DNA from: [Clostridium] celerecrescens 18A
GTDB taxonomy: Bacteria; Bacillota; Clostridia; Lachnospirales; Lachnospiraceae
Assembly: GCF_002797975.1 (NCBI RefSeq)
Contig: NZ_PGET01000001.1
Coordinates: 4,762,001 to 4,826,000, forward strand
Length of the DNA: 64,000 nucleotides
Direction: 5' to 3'
The notes below the pieces were generated by a model. It saw only the letters and a list, made by a program, of their open reading frames with translations. It did no database searches and was not told where the DNA came from. The position numbers were made by a program, and so were the translations under genes. Position 1 is the first letter of the stretch. Each line of letters begins with the position of its first letter. Shown one piece after another: positions 33,690 to 43,082 of the stretch.

Positions 33690-34682
33690 ATGAATAAAAA
33701 GATGCTGTTTACAATTATCACAACCTCTCTCCTTATTGTAGGCTGTGGAAAAAATACTTCGACCAATCATCTGCAGCAAAATGAGATGCCGTCACTGGAA
33801 ACTTCTGCAGAATATAGTGTTACGACAGAATCTCAAGAAGAGAGTATACCTATAACGGCAACTACAGCCGCTACAACCGCTGCATCAACCATTGAAACGA
33901 TTGACTATAAGCGATATCTTAAAAAGACATGGGTTAGAAATACGGATACTGATTTTCCAGATAACGGCGGCGTATGTATTTTAATATCAAAAATCGAAGA
34001 TGGGAAAATTCAAGGGGAGGTCAGTGTAGTGGGCAATGCCCCGGCATACAATATGGATGATGCAGAACTTGAAGGAACTATTATAAACAATACAGCAGAG
34101 TGCCAGCTTGTAAATGATTCGAGGGGAAATAAGGGAACGGTTGAACTTTTATTGAAACCTGATAATACCATTGAGGCCACGATCACAATAACCGAGAAAT
34201 CCGAAGATTCAGTCATGCGCCTTCCGGAAGGTACGTTTGAATTTACTCCGTATAATCTTAAAAATGTAAATGGTTTTGAACTTACCAAAGATCAAACTTT
34301 TATGGTGGATTTAAATTCATGGGGCAATGTTAAATTCGTATCAGGAAAGTTAACCGGTGGGGACCATATACCTGTAGAATTTTATTTAACCAACGAAGAA
34401 GGAGATATTCTTTATAATTTCAATGCAGTTCTCCCTTATAGCGTAGATGTTAAAGCAGTTTCATTTCAGGATGTAAATAAAGATAGATTAAAGGATATTA
34501 TCATTATTGTTGAAGACAACTATGGCGGTGCGTCTGGAGAACCATTAGCTGCCGTTTACTTGCAAGAGGCAGATGGATCGTTTACAAATGACAATGAGCT
34601 GAACCAGGAAATAAATGATTCCGGAAGCAATAAAGATATAAGTACAATAGCCAGTTATCTTTCAAGTAAATTCTTAAGATAG
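33690..34682 (+). CDS. Lipoprotein of unknown function with FG-GAP-like C-terminus
   Basis: This exported protein has 330 residues. The signal ends with LLIVGC (lipidated Cys19), then a Thr/Ser/Glu-rich linker up to about residue 70. The middle (about 70-190) looks like a beta-rich domain (GGVCILISKIEDGKIQGEV, VELLLKPDNTIEATITITEK). Near residue 265 there is VSFQDVNKDRLKDIIIIVED, a Ca-binding-like DxNxD loop as in FG-GAP/VCBS repeats. GGAGG precedes the ATG. No enzyme activity can be assigned. Confidence 0.75.
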   Translation: MNKKMLFTIITTSLLIVGCGKNTSTNHLQQNEMPSLETSAEYSVTTESQEESIPITATTAATTAASTIETIDYKRYLKKTWVRNTDTDFPDNGGVCILISKIEDGKIQGEVSVVGNAPAYNMDDAELEGTIINNTAECQLVNDSRGNKGTVELLLKPDNTIEATITITEKSEDSVMRLPEGTFEFTPYNLKNVNGFELTKDQTFMVDLNSWGNVKFVSGKLTGGDHIPVEFYLTNEEGDILYNFNAVLPYSVDVKAVSFQDVNKDRLKDIIIIVEDNYGGASGEPLAAVYLQEADGSFTNDNELNQEINDSGSNKDISTIASYLSSKFLR

Positions 34683-34733
34683 AAGCGTTTCAGAGGAGCC
34701 ATGATATCAAAAGATATAATCGAAATAAAAACT

Positions 34734-34764
34734 AAGAGAACTGTAAAAAAGGTTCTCTTTTTTT
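34734..34764 (+). terminator. Terminator after lipoprotein gene
   Basis: AAGAGAAC (34734-34741) pairs with GTTCTCTT (34752-34759), followed by a T-run. Confidence 0.8.
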
Positions 34765-34896
34765 ATACCAAAATTTAAAGAGGATAAAACGTGAAGTTTG
34801 AGTTAATGGGAGTAAGTGCAAAAGGACGAGGCTGTCACCGATAAAAGCTTGGCAGAATATTATAGTATTACAGAATTCATATAAAGGAGTGATAAT

Positions 34897-37800
34897 ATGG
34901 CAACAGTATCAGGTCGAATTATATTTGATAGAAATAGAAGTGCTACTATAGATGCTGGTGATTCTGGAATAGCAAATGTACCTGTTGTATTACAGAATAT
35001 AACAACAGGTGTCAGGCTTGTAGTTCTTACGGATGCTGCAGGAAATTATGCATTTATTAATGTTCCAAATGGCAGTTATAGAATTGTAGAGGCGTATGGT
35101 ACTGCGGGGGGAGTAGCTACACCAGGTGATTTTACCCTGGCAGCACCAGGACCAGTTCCTACAGCGGCAACGCCCCCTATTAGTTTTGTTGCAAATCCCC
35201 CCGCAGGGTCAACAAACCTTGATTGTTTAACACCTAACACAATATTGATAACAGTAACAGGAGCGGATGTAACCAACCAAAATATATTAAACGGCCCAGT
35301 GATATATACACCGATTGCAACGATATTAGACCCATGTACAACTGTATCCAATACAAATCTTATTACAGATGCAGATAACGGAACGTTTGGATTCTTCCCG
35401 CCAGGGACCCCAGCGAATACAGGACCTGCGGTCGCACCATATCCCAATGTTACACCAGACTTTACGTATGTAGTACCGGATCCGACTAAGTTTACACCAA
35501 TTGATGGAGAATATACGGTACAGAATATTATGACAGATGCAATGAGCAATGTTATCGGGGCTTGGTGGCGTATCGCCGACCATACGACAGGAAATGAAAC
35601 AGGAAGAATGATGGTAGTAAATGGGTTTAACCCAGGAGCCGTATTTTTTAGGTCTACAGTACCGGTTACACCGAATACTAATTTTTTATTCAGCACATGG
35701 ATTCTTAATCTTTTTAAAGTAACAGGCTTTCCGCCGGCACAGCTAGGTGTCAGAATCCTGGATCAAAACGGTAATGTACTGTTTCAGCAAGCATTAGGAG
35801 TTGAAATTCCAGTTAATATAAATGCACCAGAGTGGAAACAAATAGGAACTGTTATTAATTCGATGAATAACACTCAAATTACAGTGGAATTCTTCAGTGA
35901 AGGAGAAGCTGTTGTAGGGAACGATTATGCTATTGATGATGTTGCTTTACAGGAAATCTTAGTGCCAACATTTACTCCAGTTAAATCAAGCAGCACGTTT
36001 ACTGCAAATGTAGGCGATATCGTAACTTATACGGTTAAATTAACAAATACTTGTACCAGTCCTCTTACAGATGTATTTTTTGAGGATAATATCCCTAATG
36101 GTTTATTATTCATACCTGGAAGTGTAACGGTTAATGGAGTTCCTGAGCTTGGAGTAGACCCTAATATTGGTTTTCCGCTGCCGGATATTCCAGGTGGATC
36201 CGTCACGGAAGTGACGTTTCAGGTGAGAGTTGAAGGCATACCGAATCCGAATCCTGCGATAAATACGGCAACTATCAATTACTCTTATACACCTGTTGAG
36301 GGTGGTATACCAGGTACTTTTTCAGAAGAATCAAACCCAGTTCCTCTTATGGTTGAAGAATTACCAGGCGAAGCAGATATTGCTGTAATAAAGCAAAGTA
36401 ATCAGGTAATTGCAGTACCAGGAGAACCGTTCAGCTATACGATAACAGTTAATAATTTTGGCCCAAGTGAATCAGAAAATGTTCTTCTGATGGATAGTAT
36501 CCCTAGTTCTATTCTTAATCCAATGTACTCAATCGATGGAGGAGTAACATTTAATCCATGGCCAGGATTTCTTAGCTTAGGAACTTTACCGGCAGGAGCA
36601 GAAAGAATTATCATAATAAGAGGAACAGTAAGCCCTGACGCAACAGGCGTGATTTCCAATACAGCAATCGTTAGCTCCACGACACCAGATCCAAATCCAG
36701 AGAATAACACTTCAACGTTAGAAACTCCAGTATCGGCTGTTGAAGCAGATGTTGCTGTAGAAAAACAAAGTAATCAGGCAGTTGCTATACCGGGTGAGCC
36801 GTATAGCTATACAATTATAGTTAATAACTTTGGTCCGAATGCTGCAGAGAATGTTCTTCTAATGGACAGTATACCAAGTTCTATTCTTAATCCAATGTAC
36901 TCAAATGATGGAGGAGTAACATTTAATCCATGGCCGGGTTTTCTTAATTTAGGAACATTACCGGCAGGAGCAGAAAGAATTATCATAATAAAAGGAACTG
37001 TAAGCCAAGACGCAACAGGTGTGATTTCCAATACAGCAATCGTTAGCTCCACAACACCAGATCCAAATCCAGAGAATAACACTTCAACGTTAGAAACTCC
37101 AGTATCAGCTGTTGAAGCAGATATTGCGGTAGAAAAACAAAGCAATCAGGCAATCGCTATACCGGGAGAGCCGCTTAGCTATACAATTGTAGTTGATAAC
37201 TTTGGTCCAAATGCTGCAGAGGAAGTTCTTTTAATGGATAGTATCCCAAGTTCTATTCTTAATCCAGAGTACTCAATCGATGGAGGAGTAACATTTAATC
37301 CATGGCCAGGATTTCTTGATTTAGGGACATTACCGGCAGGCGCGGAAAGAATTATCATAATAAGAGGAACTGTAAGCCCAACAGCAGCAGGCATTATTAT
37401 CAATACAGCAACAGTCAGTTCCCCAACACCAGACCCAAATCCGGAGAACAACACTTCGACGACAGAGACGCCAATATTAGCTCCTGCCCGAGCAGATGTT
37501 TCAATTACAAAAACTGCAAGCCCCAATCCAGTGGCTCCAGGAGAAATGATAACCTTCACACTTGTAGTATCCAATGCAGGACCAAATACTGCAGAAAATG
37601 TAATTGTAAATGACAATATTTCACCAAGCATTACAGGGCCGGTATTTTCAATCGATGGAGGAGCAACCTTCAATCCATGGCTGGGTTCCCTTAATATAGG
37701 AGCATTGCCGGCTGGAGAATCAAGAACTATTATCATTAGAGGTACAGTAGCAGAATCAGCTACAGGCTGTATTAATAATACGGCAATTGCAATCTCAACA

Positions 37801-38253
37801 ACACCGGATCCTAATCTGTTTAACAATGTAGCATCAATATGTGTGGCAGTTTCGGCAGGTGAAGAAACAGAAGCAGACGTATCTGTGAAGAAATTTGCAA
37901 ATAAGAAAGAGGTTTGCTGCGGAGAGCTGGTGGTGTTTACTATCGTGATTTCAAATGCAGGCCCGGCAGATGCTCAGAATGTTGTTTTAACAGATAGCCT
38001 GGCAAACATTCTTAAAAAACCGATGTTTTCACTGGACGAAGGTTTTGCTTTCCAGCCATGGCCGGGAAGTGTTAACTTAGGCACAATACCAGCAGGCACT
38101 TCAAGAGTCGTTCTTATAAAAGGATGCATACGGCAAACATGTTCTTGTAAAATAATTAATACAGCACAAGTCAGTTCAACAACGCCAGATCCAGATCTTA
38201 ACAATAATACAGCGACAGCTTGTGTACTAATTTCAAAATTTTGTGACGATTGA
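34897..38253 (+). CDS. Large DUF11-repeat protein with N-terminal SdrD-B-like domain
   Basis: This 1118-residue protein is made of beta-sandwich modules. Residues 1-65 resemble SdrD-B/carboxypeptidase regulatory domains (VSGRIIFDRNRS, GNYAFINVPNGSYRIVE). Residues about 130-355 hold a carbohydrate-binding-like domain ending in DYAIDDVALQEI. From residue 365 come six DUF11 modules; the last five have GTLPAG-type and NTAxVSSTTPDPNPxNN motifs. There is no signal peptide, no LPxTG and no membrane helix. The last module is Cys-rich (KKEVCCGEL, CIRQTCSCK, SKFCDD). The gene shares a terminator with the convergent dehydrogenase. A cell- or spore-surface role is inference. Confidence 0.85.
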   Translation: MATVSGRIIFDRNRSATIDAGDSGIANVPVVLQNITTGVRLVVLTDAAGNYAFINVPNGSYRIVEAYGTAGGVATPGDFTLAAPGPVPTAATPPISFVANPPAGSTNLDCLTPNTILITVTGADVTNQNILNGPVIYTPIATILDPCTTVSNTNLITDADNGTFGFFPPGTPANTGPAVAPYPNVTPDFTYVVPDPTKFTPIDGEYTVQNIMTDAMSNVIGAWWRIADHTTGNETGRMMVVNGFNPGAVFFRSTVPVTPNTNFLFSTWILNLFKVTGFPPAQLGVRILDQNGNVLFQQALGVEIPVNINAPEWKQIGTVINSMNNTQITVEFFSEGEAVVGNDYAIDDVALQEILVPTFTPVKSSSTFTANVGDIVTYTVKLTNTCTSPLTDVFFEDNIPNGLLFIPGSVTVNGVPELGVDPNIGFPLPDIPGGSVTEVTFQVRVEGIPNPNPAINTATINYSYTPVEGGIPGTFSEESNPVPLMVEELPGEADIAVIKQSNQVIAVPGEPFSYTITVNNFGPSESENVLLMDSIPSSILNPMYSIDGGVTFNPWPGFLSLGTLPAGAERIIIIRGTVSPDATGVISNTAIVSSTTPDPNPENNTSTLETPVSAVEADVAVEKQSNQAVAIPGEPYSYTIIVNNFGPNAAENVLLMDSIPSSILNPMYSNDGGVTFNPWPGFLNLGTLPAGAERIIIIKGTVSQDATGVISNTAIVSSTTPDPNPENNTSTLETPVSAVEADIAVEKQSNQAIAIPGEPLSYTIVVDNFGPNAAEEVLLMDSIPSSILNPEYSIDGGVTFNPWPGFLDLGTLPAGAERIIIIRGTVSPTAAGIIINTATVSSPTPDPNPENNTSTTETPILAPARADVSITKTASPNPVAPGEMITFTLVVSNAGPNTAENVIVNDNISPSITGPVFSIDGGATFNPWLGSLNIGALPAGESRTIIIRGTVAESATGCINNTAIAISTTPDPNLFNNVASICVAVSAGEETEADVSVKKFANKKEVCCGELVVFTIVISNAGPADAQNVVLTDSLANILKKPMFSLDEGFAFQPWPGSVNLGTIPAGTSRVVLIKGCIRQTCSCKIINTAQVSSTTPDPDLNNNTATACVLISKFCDD
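36370..38253 (+). repeat. Tandem DUF11 coding repeats
   Basis: Five units begin at 36370, 36742, 37114, 37489 and 37870. The first three have exactly the same 372-bp period (124 codons) and are nearly identical at DNA level over long stretches, while the last two are diverged. This indicates recent duplication or gene conversion of the first three. Confidence 0.88.
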
Positions 38254-38298
38254 TCTTGCTGCTCTTCCTGTTAAGGTTTAGTATATGAATTAAGTTCA

Positions 38299-38332
38299 TA
38301 CCGCCAACTGTTCAACGGTTGGCGGTACTTTT
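38299..38332. terminator. Shared terminator between convergent DUF11 and dehydrogenase genes
   Basis: A perfect 10-bp stem, TACCGCCAAC (38299-38308) with GTTGGCGGTA (38318-38327), is flanked by CTTTTAT to the right; the left flank gives a weaker T-run for the other direction. Confidence 0.75.
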
Positions 38333-38336
38333 ATAT

Positions 38337-39752
38337 TCATGGAATTATTTCAAAAACAGTACCTTGGTAATGATCCGCTACTCTCATAGACCCATAGACC
38401 CCTAAATATAGCCTGGTTTGATCCAGATTTGTTCCCAAGCTAACAAAATAAGATGATTTAGACCCAAAATCATAATCAATATCAATCACACTAAAGTCCT
38501 GTAGTTTACAATCTGCCCTTAGCGTGGTATATGCGAGAGCCCCTCTGACAGGCGGCGGAGCTCCTTCATTCTTTGCAAGATCAGTAAACACAACACTCCC
38601 TGTTAAATCCGGCATTTCATTTCCCATATATGGCTGAACTCCTGTAAGCGCAGTTGCCCCAAACTTATCAGGCCGGGGATCTTGGTGAAAATAACTGATA
38701 AGAGGGGGTAAGCGCTTTACCGAGGTTGTTATTGTTTCATCGTAATAAGCAATTATTTTTTCATCCAAAGCTGGATTTGCAGAGCAGTTATTTTCAACTG
38801 AAGTAGGTAGAGCACCCTCCCAACCACGCCAGCCAAAGTTAATAAATCCTTCTTGCTCAGGCTCGGTATTCGTCATAGAAGATTGGATAAGCTTCGTGAC
38901 CGGTAAGGGTTTATTATCAACGAATGAAAAAATCGACTCTGCCAGATCCTGTCCCACATTCCCAACGTATTTAACATATTGACTGTTAAGTCTTTGAAAT
39001 GAAATACCCGTTATATTGCGGACTCCTTTTGCAATAACCGTAAGCGTCTCCTGAAAAGGTACTGGAAGCTCATGAAAGCGTGTAATTACCGGTGGGTTAT
39101 CATTAAATGTATTTACCGCCACATCAATTTCAATTATTTTACCGGCAATTTCCATATTATCCTGACTTAAATTAAATGGATCGAAGCCTGCGCCCCCATC
39201 TCCGGTTGTTAATACAAGCGTTCCTGTTTCCGGTGAAAAATTCAAGCTGTTTACACCATTATGATTTAGATACGGTCGTCTTATACTAAGTAATGTACGG
39301 CGTTTTTGAGGTTGGGCGTTGGATTGAAAGATCCATTCTTCGACTGTATCAATGTGATTATATTGCGTTTCCCTATTTGTCCACTTTAAGTTTAAGGTTG
39401 CTGGGTCACATGGGTCGGGCCTGAAAGATGATGGTTGAGCACCTGGACCTTGCGATCCGGCAACTGAGTAATGAAGGTAAAACAGGCCATTCTTATAAAA
39501 GTCGGGATGAAATGCTAATCCCAGCAGTCCACGTTCATCATATCCCCCGGAAGACTTCCCCAGTTCTAAGACTCTCGGGCGAATATCTAAAAAAGTTTCG
39601 ATAGCTCCGTCTCCGATGTAAAAGATTTCTCCGACCTGGGTTGCAATAAATAATCGTTCTGCATTATCACCCGGAAGTATGGCTGTTTTTAAAATAGTGG
39701 GCAAATTTATATTACCTACTAATGGCTGTAAATGAACCTTAACGTTTACCAA
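38337..39752 (-). CDS. Glucose/sorbosone dehydrogenase-like beta-propeller protein
   Basis: This protein has about 471 residues and the six-bladed propeller of soluble PQQ-dependent sugar dehydrogenases (GSDH) and HHIP. Signatures are ERLFIATQVGEIFYIGDG, GGYDERGLLGLAFHPDFYKNG, HNGVNSLNFSPETGTLVLTTGDGG (with the catalytic-region His and Ca-loop) and FGWRGWEGALPT. No signal peptide is visible, which is unusual for this normally exported family. The start is a TTG at 39752; an upstream in-frame stop rules out a longer form. PQQ synthesis genes are not in the window, so the real cofactor and substrate are uncertain. Confidence 0.83.
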   Translation of the reverse strand: MVNVKVHLQPLVGNINLPTILKTAILPGDNAERLFIATQVGEIFYIGDGAIETFLDIRPRVLELGKSSGGYDERGLLGLAFHPDFYKNGLFYLHYSVAGSQGPGAQPSSFRPDPCDPATLNLKWTNRETQYNHIDTVEEWIFQSNAQPQKRRTLLSIRRPYLNHNGVNSLNFSPETGTLVLTTGDGGAGFDPFNLSQDNMEIAGKIIEIDVAVNTFNDNPPVITRFHELPVPFQETLTVIAKGVRNITGISFQRLNSQYVKYVGNVGQDLAESIFSFVDNKPLPVTKLIQSSMTNTEPEQEGFINFGWRGWEGALPTSVENNCSANPALDEKIIAYYDETITTSVKRLPPLISYFHQDPRPDKFGATALTGVQPYMGNEMPDLTGSVVFTDLAKNEGAPPPVRGALAYTTLRADCKLQDFSVIDIDYDFGSKSSYFVSLGTNLDQTRLYLGVYGSMRVADHYQGTVFEIIP

Positions 39753-39782
39753 TGTCCCAACCCCATTCTAATCATTTTTTAA

Positions 39783-39811
39783 TAAAATATGAATAGAACT
39801 ATTATATTAGT
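39783..39811 (-). promoter_or_regulatory. Sigma-K-like promoter upstream of the dehydrogenase
   Basis: On the minus strand ACT (39811-39809), a 17-bp spacer and CATATTTTA (39791-39783) match the pattern AC-N16/17-CATAnnnTA of late mother-cell sigma-K promoters. The -10 lies about 31 bases before the start codon. This is a pattern match only. Confidence 0.35.
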
Positions 39812-39996
39812 ACAAGATTTAACATCAAGTAAGTATGTTTATGGGGGTATAGATCATTGATGCGGGCAAAGAGAGCACACCTGTCCCTGTAGAAGAAGGC
39901 CATGTTGTGACTAACTTTATTGGATAAGAAAGCAAAGAGGAACATTATTACAAGATGATTATGTCAGCCTGATAAATATTTTTGGAGGTCAGCATT

Positions 39997-40068
39997 ATGC
40001 AGAAGTTAATTCCTCATTTATGGTATGACAAAGAAGCCATTCTCAACCAGGCAGTTTGCTTTTTATAA
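39997..40068 (+). pseudogene. Remnant of a PhnB-like VOC protein
   Basis: A 23-codon frame starts MQKLIPHLWYDKEA, the typical N-terminus of PhnB/3-demethylubiquinone methyltransferase-like VOC proteins, with GGAGG upstream. It ends in TAA after CFL, where the family continues for another 120 residues, so it is a truncated relic. Just left of it (39863-39929) another frame ends in TPVPVEEGHVVTNFIG and stop, possibly the tail of a second unknown relic. Confidence 0.5.
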
Positions 40069-40086
40069 AATATGGCATATATAAAA

Positions 40087-40120
40087 GAAAGGTGATTGTG
40101 CATCTGCGCAATCACCTTTC
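40087..40120. terminator. Long hairpin in the 39.75-40.25 kb gene-free stretch
   Basis: A 15-bp stem with one G-U pair (GAAAGGTGATTGTGC at 40087-40101 with the complement at 40106-40120, loop ATCT). On the minus strand it is followed by TTTTAT, so it best terminates leftward transcription; on the plus strand there is no T-run. Confidence 0.55.
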
Positions 40121-40257
40121 CCTCTCTACCTTTATTATAACACATACAGCCGGCCACAACAAGACTGTTTTTCTGATTCGGGTTGTGCTAGACTATTTTG
40201 AATAACGGTTTAGGAAATTAGTTTTCTGCCGATTCTATAAGAGAGGTGGTATTTGTT

Positions 40258-42438
40258 ATGGAAGATAACCGGACGGAATTAGAATTAGAAAAGAGCAGGT
40301 TAGAACAAACCATTGCTTTAGCGAAAAAGCAGCTGGATCAAGCGAGAGAGCGCAACGTAGAGAATAAGTCGGCCATAATTTCTGCCAAGAAAGAGCTGCG
40401 TGAGAATACGTCTCACTCCATAGCAAATCTATGGAGCAGCGAAGGGTTTGAAGCCCTTGCCGCCTTAAACCAGTATGCAAATCCGATCACAGATAAAATC
40501 GCCGATTATGAAGCGGTAGAAAACAAAATCTTATTGCTGGAGAAAATGATCCAATCCCCCTATTTTGCCCGGATTGATCTCAAGTTCGATGATGAAGATG
40601 AATTCGAAAATATCTACATCGGACGCACCTCTTTAAAGAAAGATGAGACAAATGAATTTTTTATTTATGATTGGAGATCACCCATAGCAAGCGTCTTTTA
40701 CCGGTTTGTATTGGGACAGGTATTTTATGATGCCCCTGGCGGAAGGATCACCGGAGAGGTTAATTTAAAGCGCCAGTATGAAATCAGCAAAGGGGAGCTG
40801 GAGTATTTTTTCGATGCGGACGTACAGATTGTGGATGAATTTTTAAGGAAGCTGCTGTCCCAGAATACTTCTCCAAAGATGAAAACGATCGTAGAAACCA
40901 TTCAAAGGGATCAGGACATTGTTATCCGGGATATGGAAAATGACTTAATGATGGTACAGGGAGTGGCAGGAAGCGGAAAGACGTCCATTGCTCTTCACAG
41001 AGCGGCCTACCTGATGTACCAGGGCCTTTCCTCAAAGCTTACCGCTGATAATATTTTGATCATTTCACCAAACTCATTATTTGAGCAGTATATTTCCAAT
41101 GTATTGCCTGAGCTTGGAGAAGAACATGTTGTATCGGTGGTATTTGAAGATATCATAGCTTCTGTACTGAAGAATGAACAAGTTCAATCGAGAAATCAAT
41201 TTTTGGAAAACCTGATCTCTAATACTCAATACAGGGATATTATTAAAAGCTGCATTGAATTCAAAACATCCCGCCAGTTTTTGGAGATATTGGATCGGTT
41301 CATTGATGATCTGCCCCACAAATGGATGAACTTTGAGGATATCTTTTATGGCGGTGAGTGTATCATAAGCGGAGAGATGATAAAAGAGAAAGTGTTATCC
41401 GGAATTAACGAAACTCCTCTGGGTATGAGATTAAAGCTGATAGGGGAATATATTTTGGGACTGATCAGCGAGTCCAAGAAATACCGCTTAAAACAATCAG
41501 AGAAAATTCAGATGAATGAAGAAATGTTAAAATTCATGGAACTTGATATTAAGGATGTTTATAGAAAGCTGTTCCATGACAAAGAATATTTTTATAGTCT
41601 GGCAAAAGGGATAGAGCTTCCCGGCTGCATGGACCGCATTTTAACTTTCACCCAGGAAAATTTAGATACCAACATGCTGTACTATGATGATGCTGCGGTT
41701 TTAACTTATTTGAATTTAAAAATATACGGGATCAATAAATATAAAACCATTAAGCAAGTAGTAATTGATGAAGCACAGGATTACTATCCTCTCCATTTTG
41801 AAATCTTTCACCTGTTGTTTTCAAAAGCGAAGTTTACGATCCTTGGAGATATCAACCAGACCCTGGAAAAGAGAGAAGATTTATCCTTATACCAATTGAT
41901 CAGAAAAATCTTCAATAAGAAAAAATCTTCTCTTGTTACTATGGACAAAAGCTTCCGGTGTACAAATGAAATTTTAAATTATGGCTTAAAATTCCTTGAG
42001 CAAAGTACAGAGATAAAGAGCTTCAACCGAAAAGGGGATGAGCCCCTGTTATATGCAGCGAAGGATCAAACATCGTATCATGACTTGATTGTATCAGAAG
42101 TAAATTCCTGCCTGGAAATGGGATACCAGTCAATCGGATTAATCTGCAAAACTGAAAAAAGTGCCCGTTTCCTCTTTGAGTGCTTAAAGGACAAAGCTGA
42201 TGTCCAATTAATTAATAGTGAAAGTACAACAGATTTACAAGGCGTTTTCATTATACCGGTCTATATGTCCAAAGGGCTTGAGTTTGATGCTGTTTTAATA
42301 TGTGATGCCGATGCTGAAACTTACCACAGCCAGGATGATAAAAAACTATTATATATCGCCTGTACAAGGGCGCTGCATAGACTCAACTTATTCTGTAAGG
42401 GAGATACAAGTCCGTTACTGGACGAAAGGAAATTGTAA
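40258..42438 (+). CDS. helD: HelD-like UvrD/Rep superfamily 1 helicase
   Basis: This protein has 726 residues and the HelD domain order: an N-terminal coiled coil (residues 1-60, Glu/Lys/Gln-rich), a conserved YIGRTSL and IYDWRSPIASVFYRF block, Walker A GVAGSGKTSIALHRAAYLMY (about 235-254), Walker B VVIDEAQDYYP (about 502-512) and motif VI YIACTRALHRLNL at the end. HelD proteins in Firmicutes bind RNA polymerase and help recycle it. I chose ATG 40258 (GAGAGGTGG upstream) over a GTG at 40246. DUF4256 follows 15 bases later in the same transcript. Confidence 0.87.
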   Translation: MEDNRTELELEKSRLEQTIALAKKQLDQARERNVENKSAIISAKKELRENTSHSIANLWSSEGFEALAALNQYANPITDKIADYEAVENKILLLEKMIQSPYFARIDLKFDDEDEFENIYIGRTSLKKDETNEFFIYDWRSPIASVFYRFVLGQVFYDAPGGRITGEVNLKRQYEISKGELEYFFDADVQIVDEFLRKLLSQNTSPKMKTIVETIQRDQDIVIRDMENDLMMVQGVAGSGKTSIALHRAAYLMYQGLSSKLTADNILIISPNSLFEQYISNVLPELGEEHVVSVVFEDIIASVLKNEQVQSRNQFLENLISNTQYRDIIKSCIEFKTSRQFLEILDRFIDDLPHKWMNFEDIFYGGECIISGEMIKEKVLSGINETPLGMRLKLIGEYILGLISESKKYRLKQSEKIQMNEEMLKFMELDIKDVYRKLFHDKEYFYSLAKGIELPGCMDRILTFTQENLDTNMLYYDDAAVLTYLNLKIYGINKYKTIKQVVIDEAQDYYPLHFEIFHLLFSKAKFTILGDINQTLEKREDLSLYQLIRKIFNKKKSSLVTMDKSFRCTNEILNYGLKFLEQSTEIKSFNRKGDEPLLYAAKDQTSYHDLIVSEVNSCLEMGYQSIGLICKTEKSARFLFECLKDKADVQLINSESTTDLQGVFIIPVYMSKGLEFDAVLICDADAETYHSQDDKKLLYIACTRALHRLNLFCKGDTSPLLDERKL

Positions 42439-42453
42439 GGGAGGAAAACAACC

Positions 42454-42996
42454 ATGTCAAACGAAGAACTGCTAAGTATACTGAAGAACCGGTTTTTTGA
42501 ACATATGAACCGTCATAAAGGTCTTGAGTGGGGACCGGTGCAGGAAAGGCTGGAAGAGAACGCTGATAAACTCCGGTCACTTCATGAAATGGAAAGAACC
42601 GGGGGAGAACCGGATGTTGTTATATTGGATGAAACAAGGGATGAATATTTTTTTTATGACTGTTCTCCAGAAAGTCCAAATGGCCGCAGAAATATTTGTT
42701 ATGACCGTGAAGGCCAGGAGGAGAGGGAAAGGAAAGGCGTGTATCCGGAAGGCAATGCCGTCGGTATGGCTGCTGCCATGGGCATTGAACTTTTAACGGA
42801 GGAACAATACCGGGAACTTCAGAAATGGGGGGATTTCGATAGGAAGACATCAAGCTGGGTGAAGACTCCATCTGATATCAGAACACTTGGAGGCGCCGTT
42901 TTTGCTGACTTCCGCTATGGTCATGTTTTCCTATATCACAACAGTGCGCCCTCCTTTTATGGCAGCAGAGGATTTCGGGGCTGTCTGAGGGTGTGA
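42454..42996 (+). CDS. DUF4256 family protein
   Basis: This conserved protein of unknown function has 180 residues. It has LSILKNRFFEHMNRHKGLEW at the start, EPDVVILDETRDEYFFYDCSPES, RRNICYDREGQEERE, and the C-terminal TSSWVKTPSDIRTLGGAVFADFRYGHVFLYHNSAPSFYGSRGFRG, all typical of the family. No catalytic motif is known. GGGAGG precedes the ATG; the gene is 15 bases behind helD. Confidence 0.8.
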   Translation: MSNEELLSILKNRFFEHMNRHKGLEWGPVQERLEENADKLRSLHEMERTGGEPDVVILDETRDEYFFYDCSPESPNGRRNICYDREGQEERERKGVYPEGNAVGMAAAMGIELLTEEQYRELQKWGDFDRKTSSWVKTPSDIRTLGGAVFADFRYGHVFLYHNSAPSFYGSRGFRGCLRV

Positions 42997-43082
42997 ATTT
43001 ACAGCTTTTGCAAACGGGAGATATGAGGCGGTTTGGATTACTGCTTAGGAGATAATGGGAATATTTTGTGAGGTTAAGTTAA

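Noticed and set aside
35076..35696. Long antisense open frame inside the DUF11 gene (and others at 36435-38204)
   Set aside because: They follow the repetitive Thr/Pro-rich sense strand, have no ribosome site or known sequence, and recur with the repeats.
36370..38253. Regular direct repeats considered as a CRISPR array
   Set aside because: The period is 372 bp, within a coding frame, and lacks short repeats with variable spacers.
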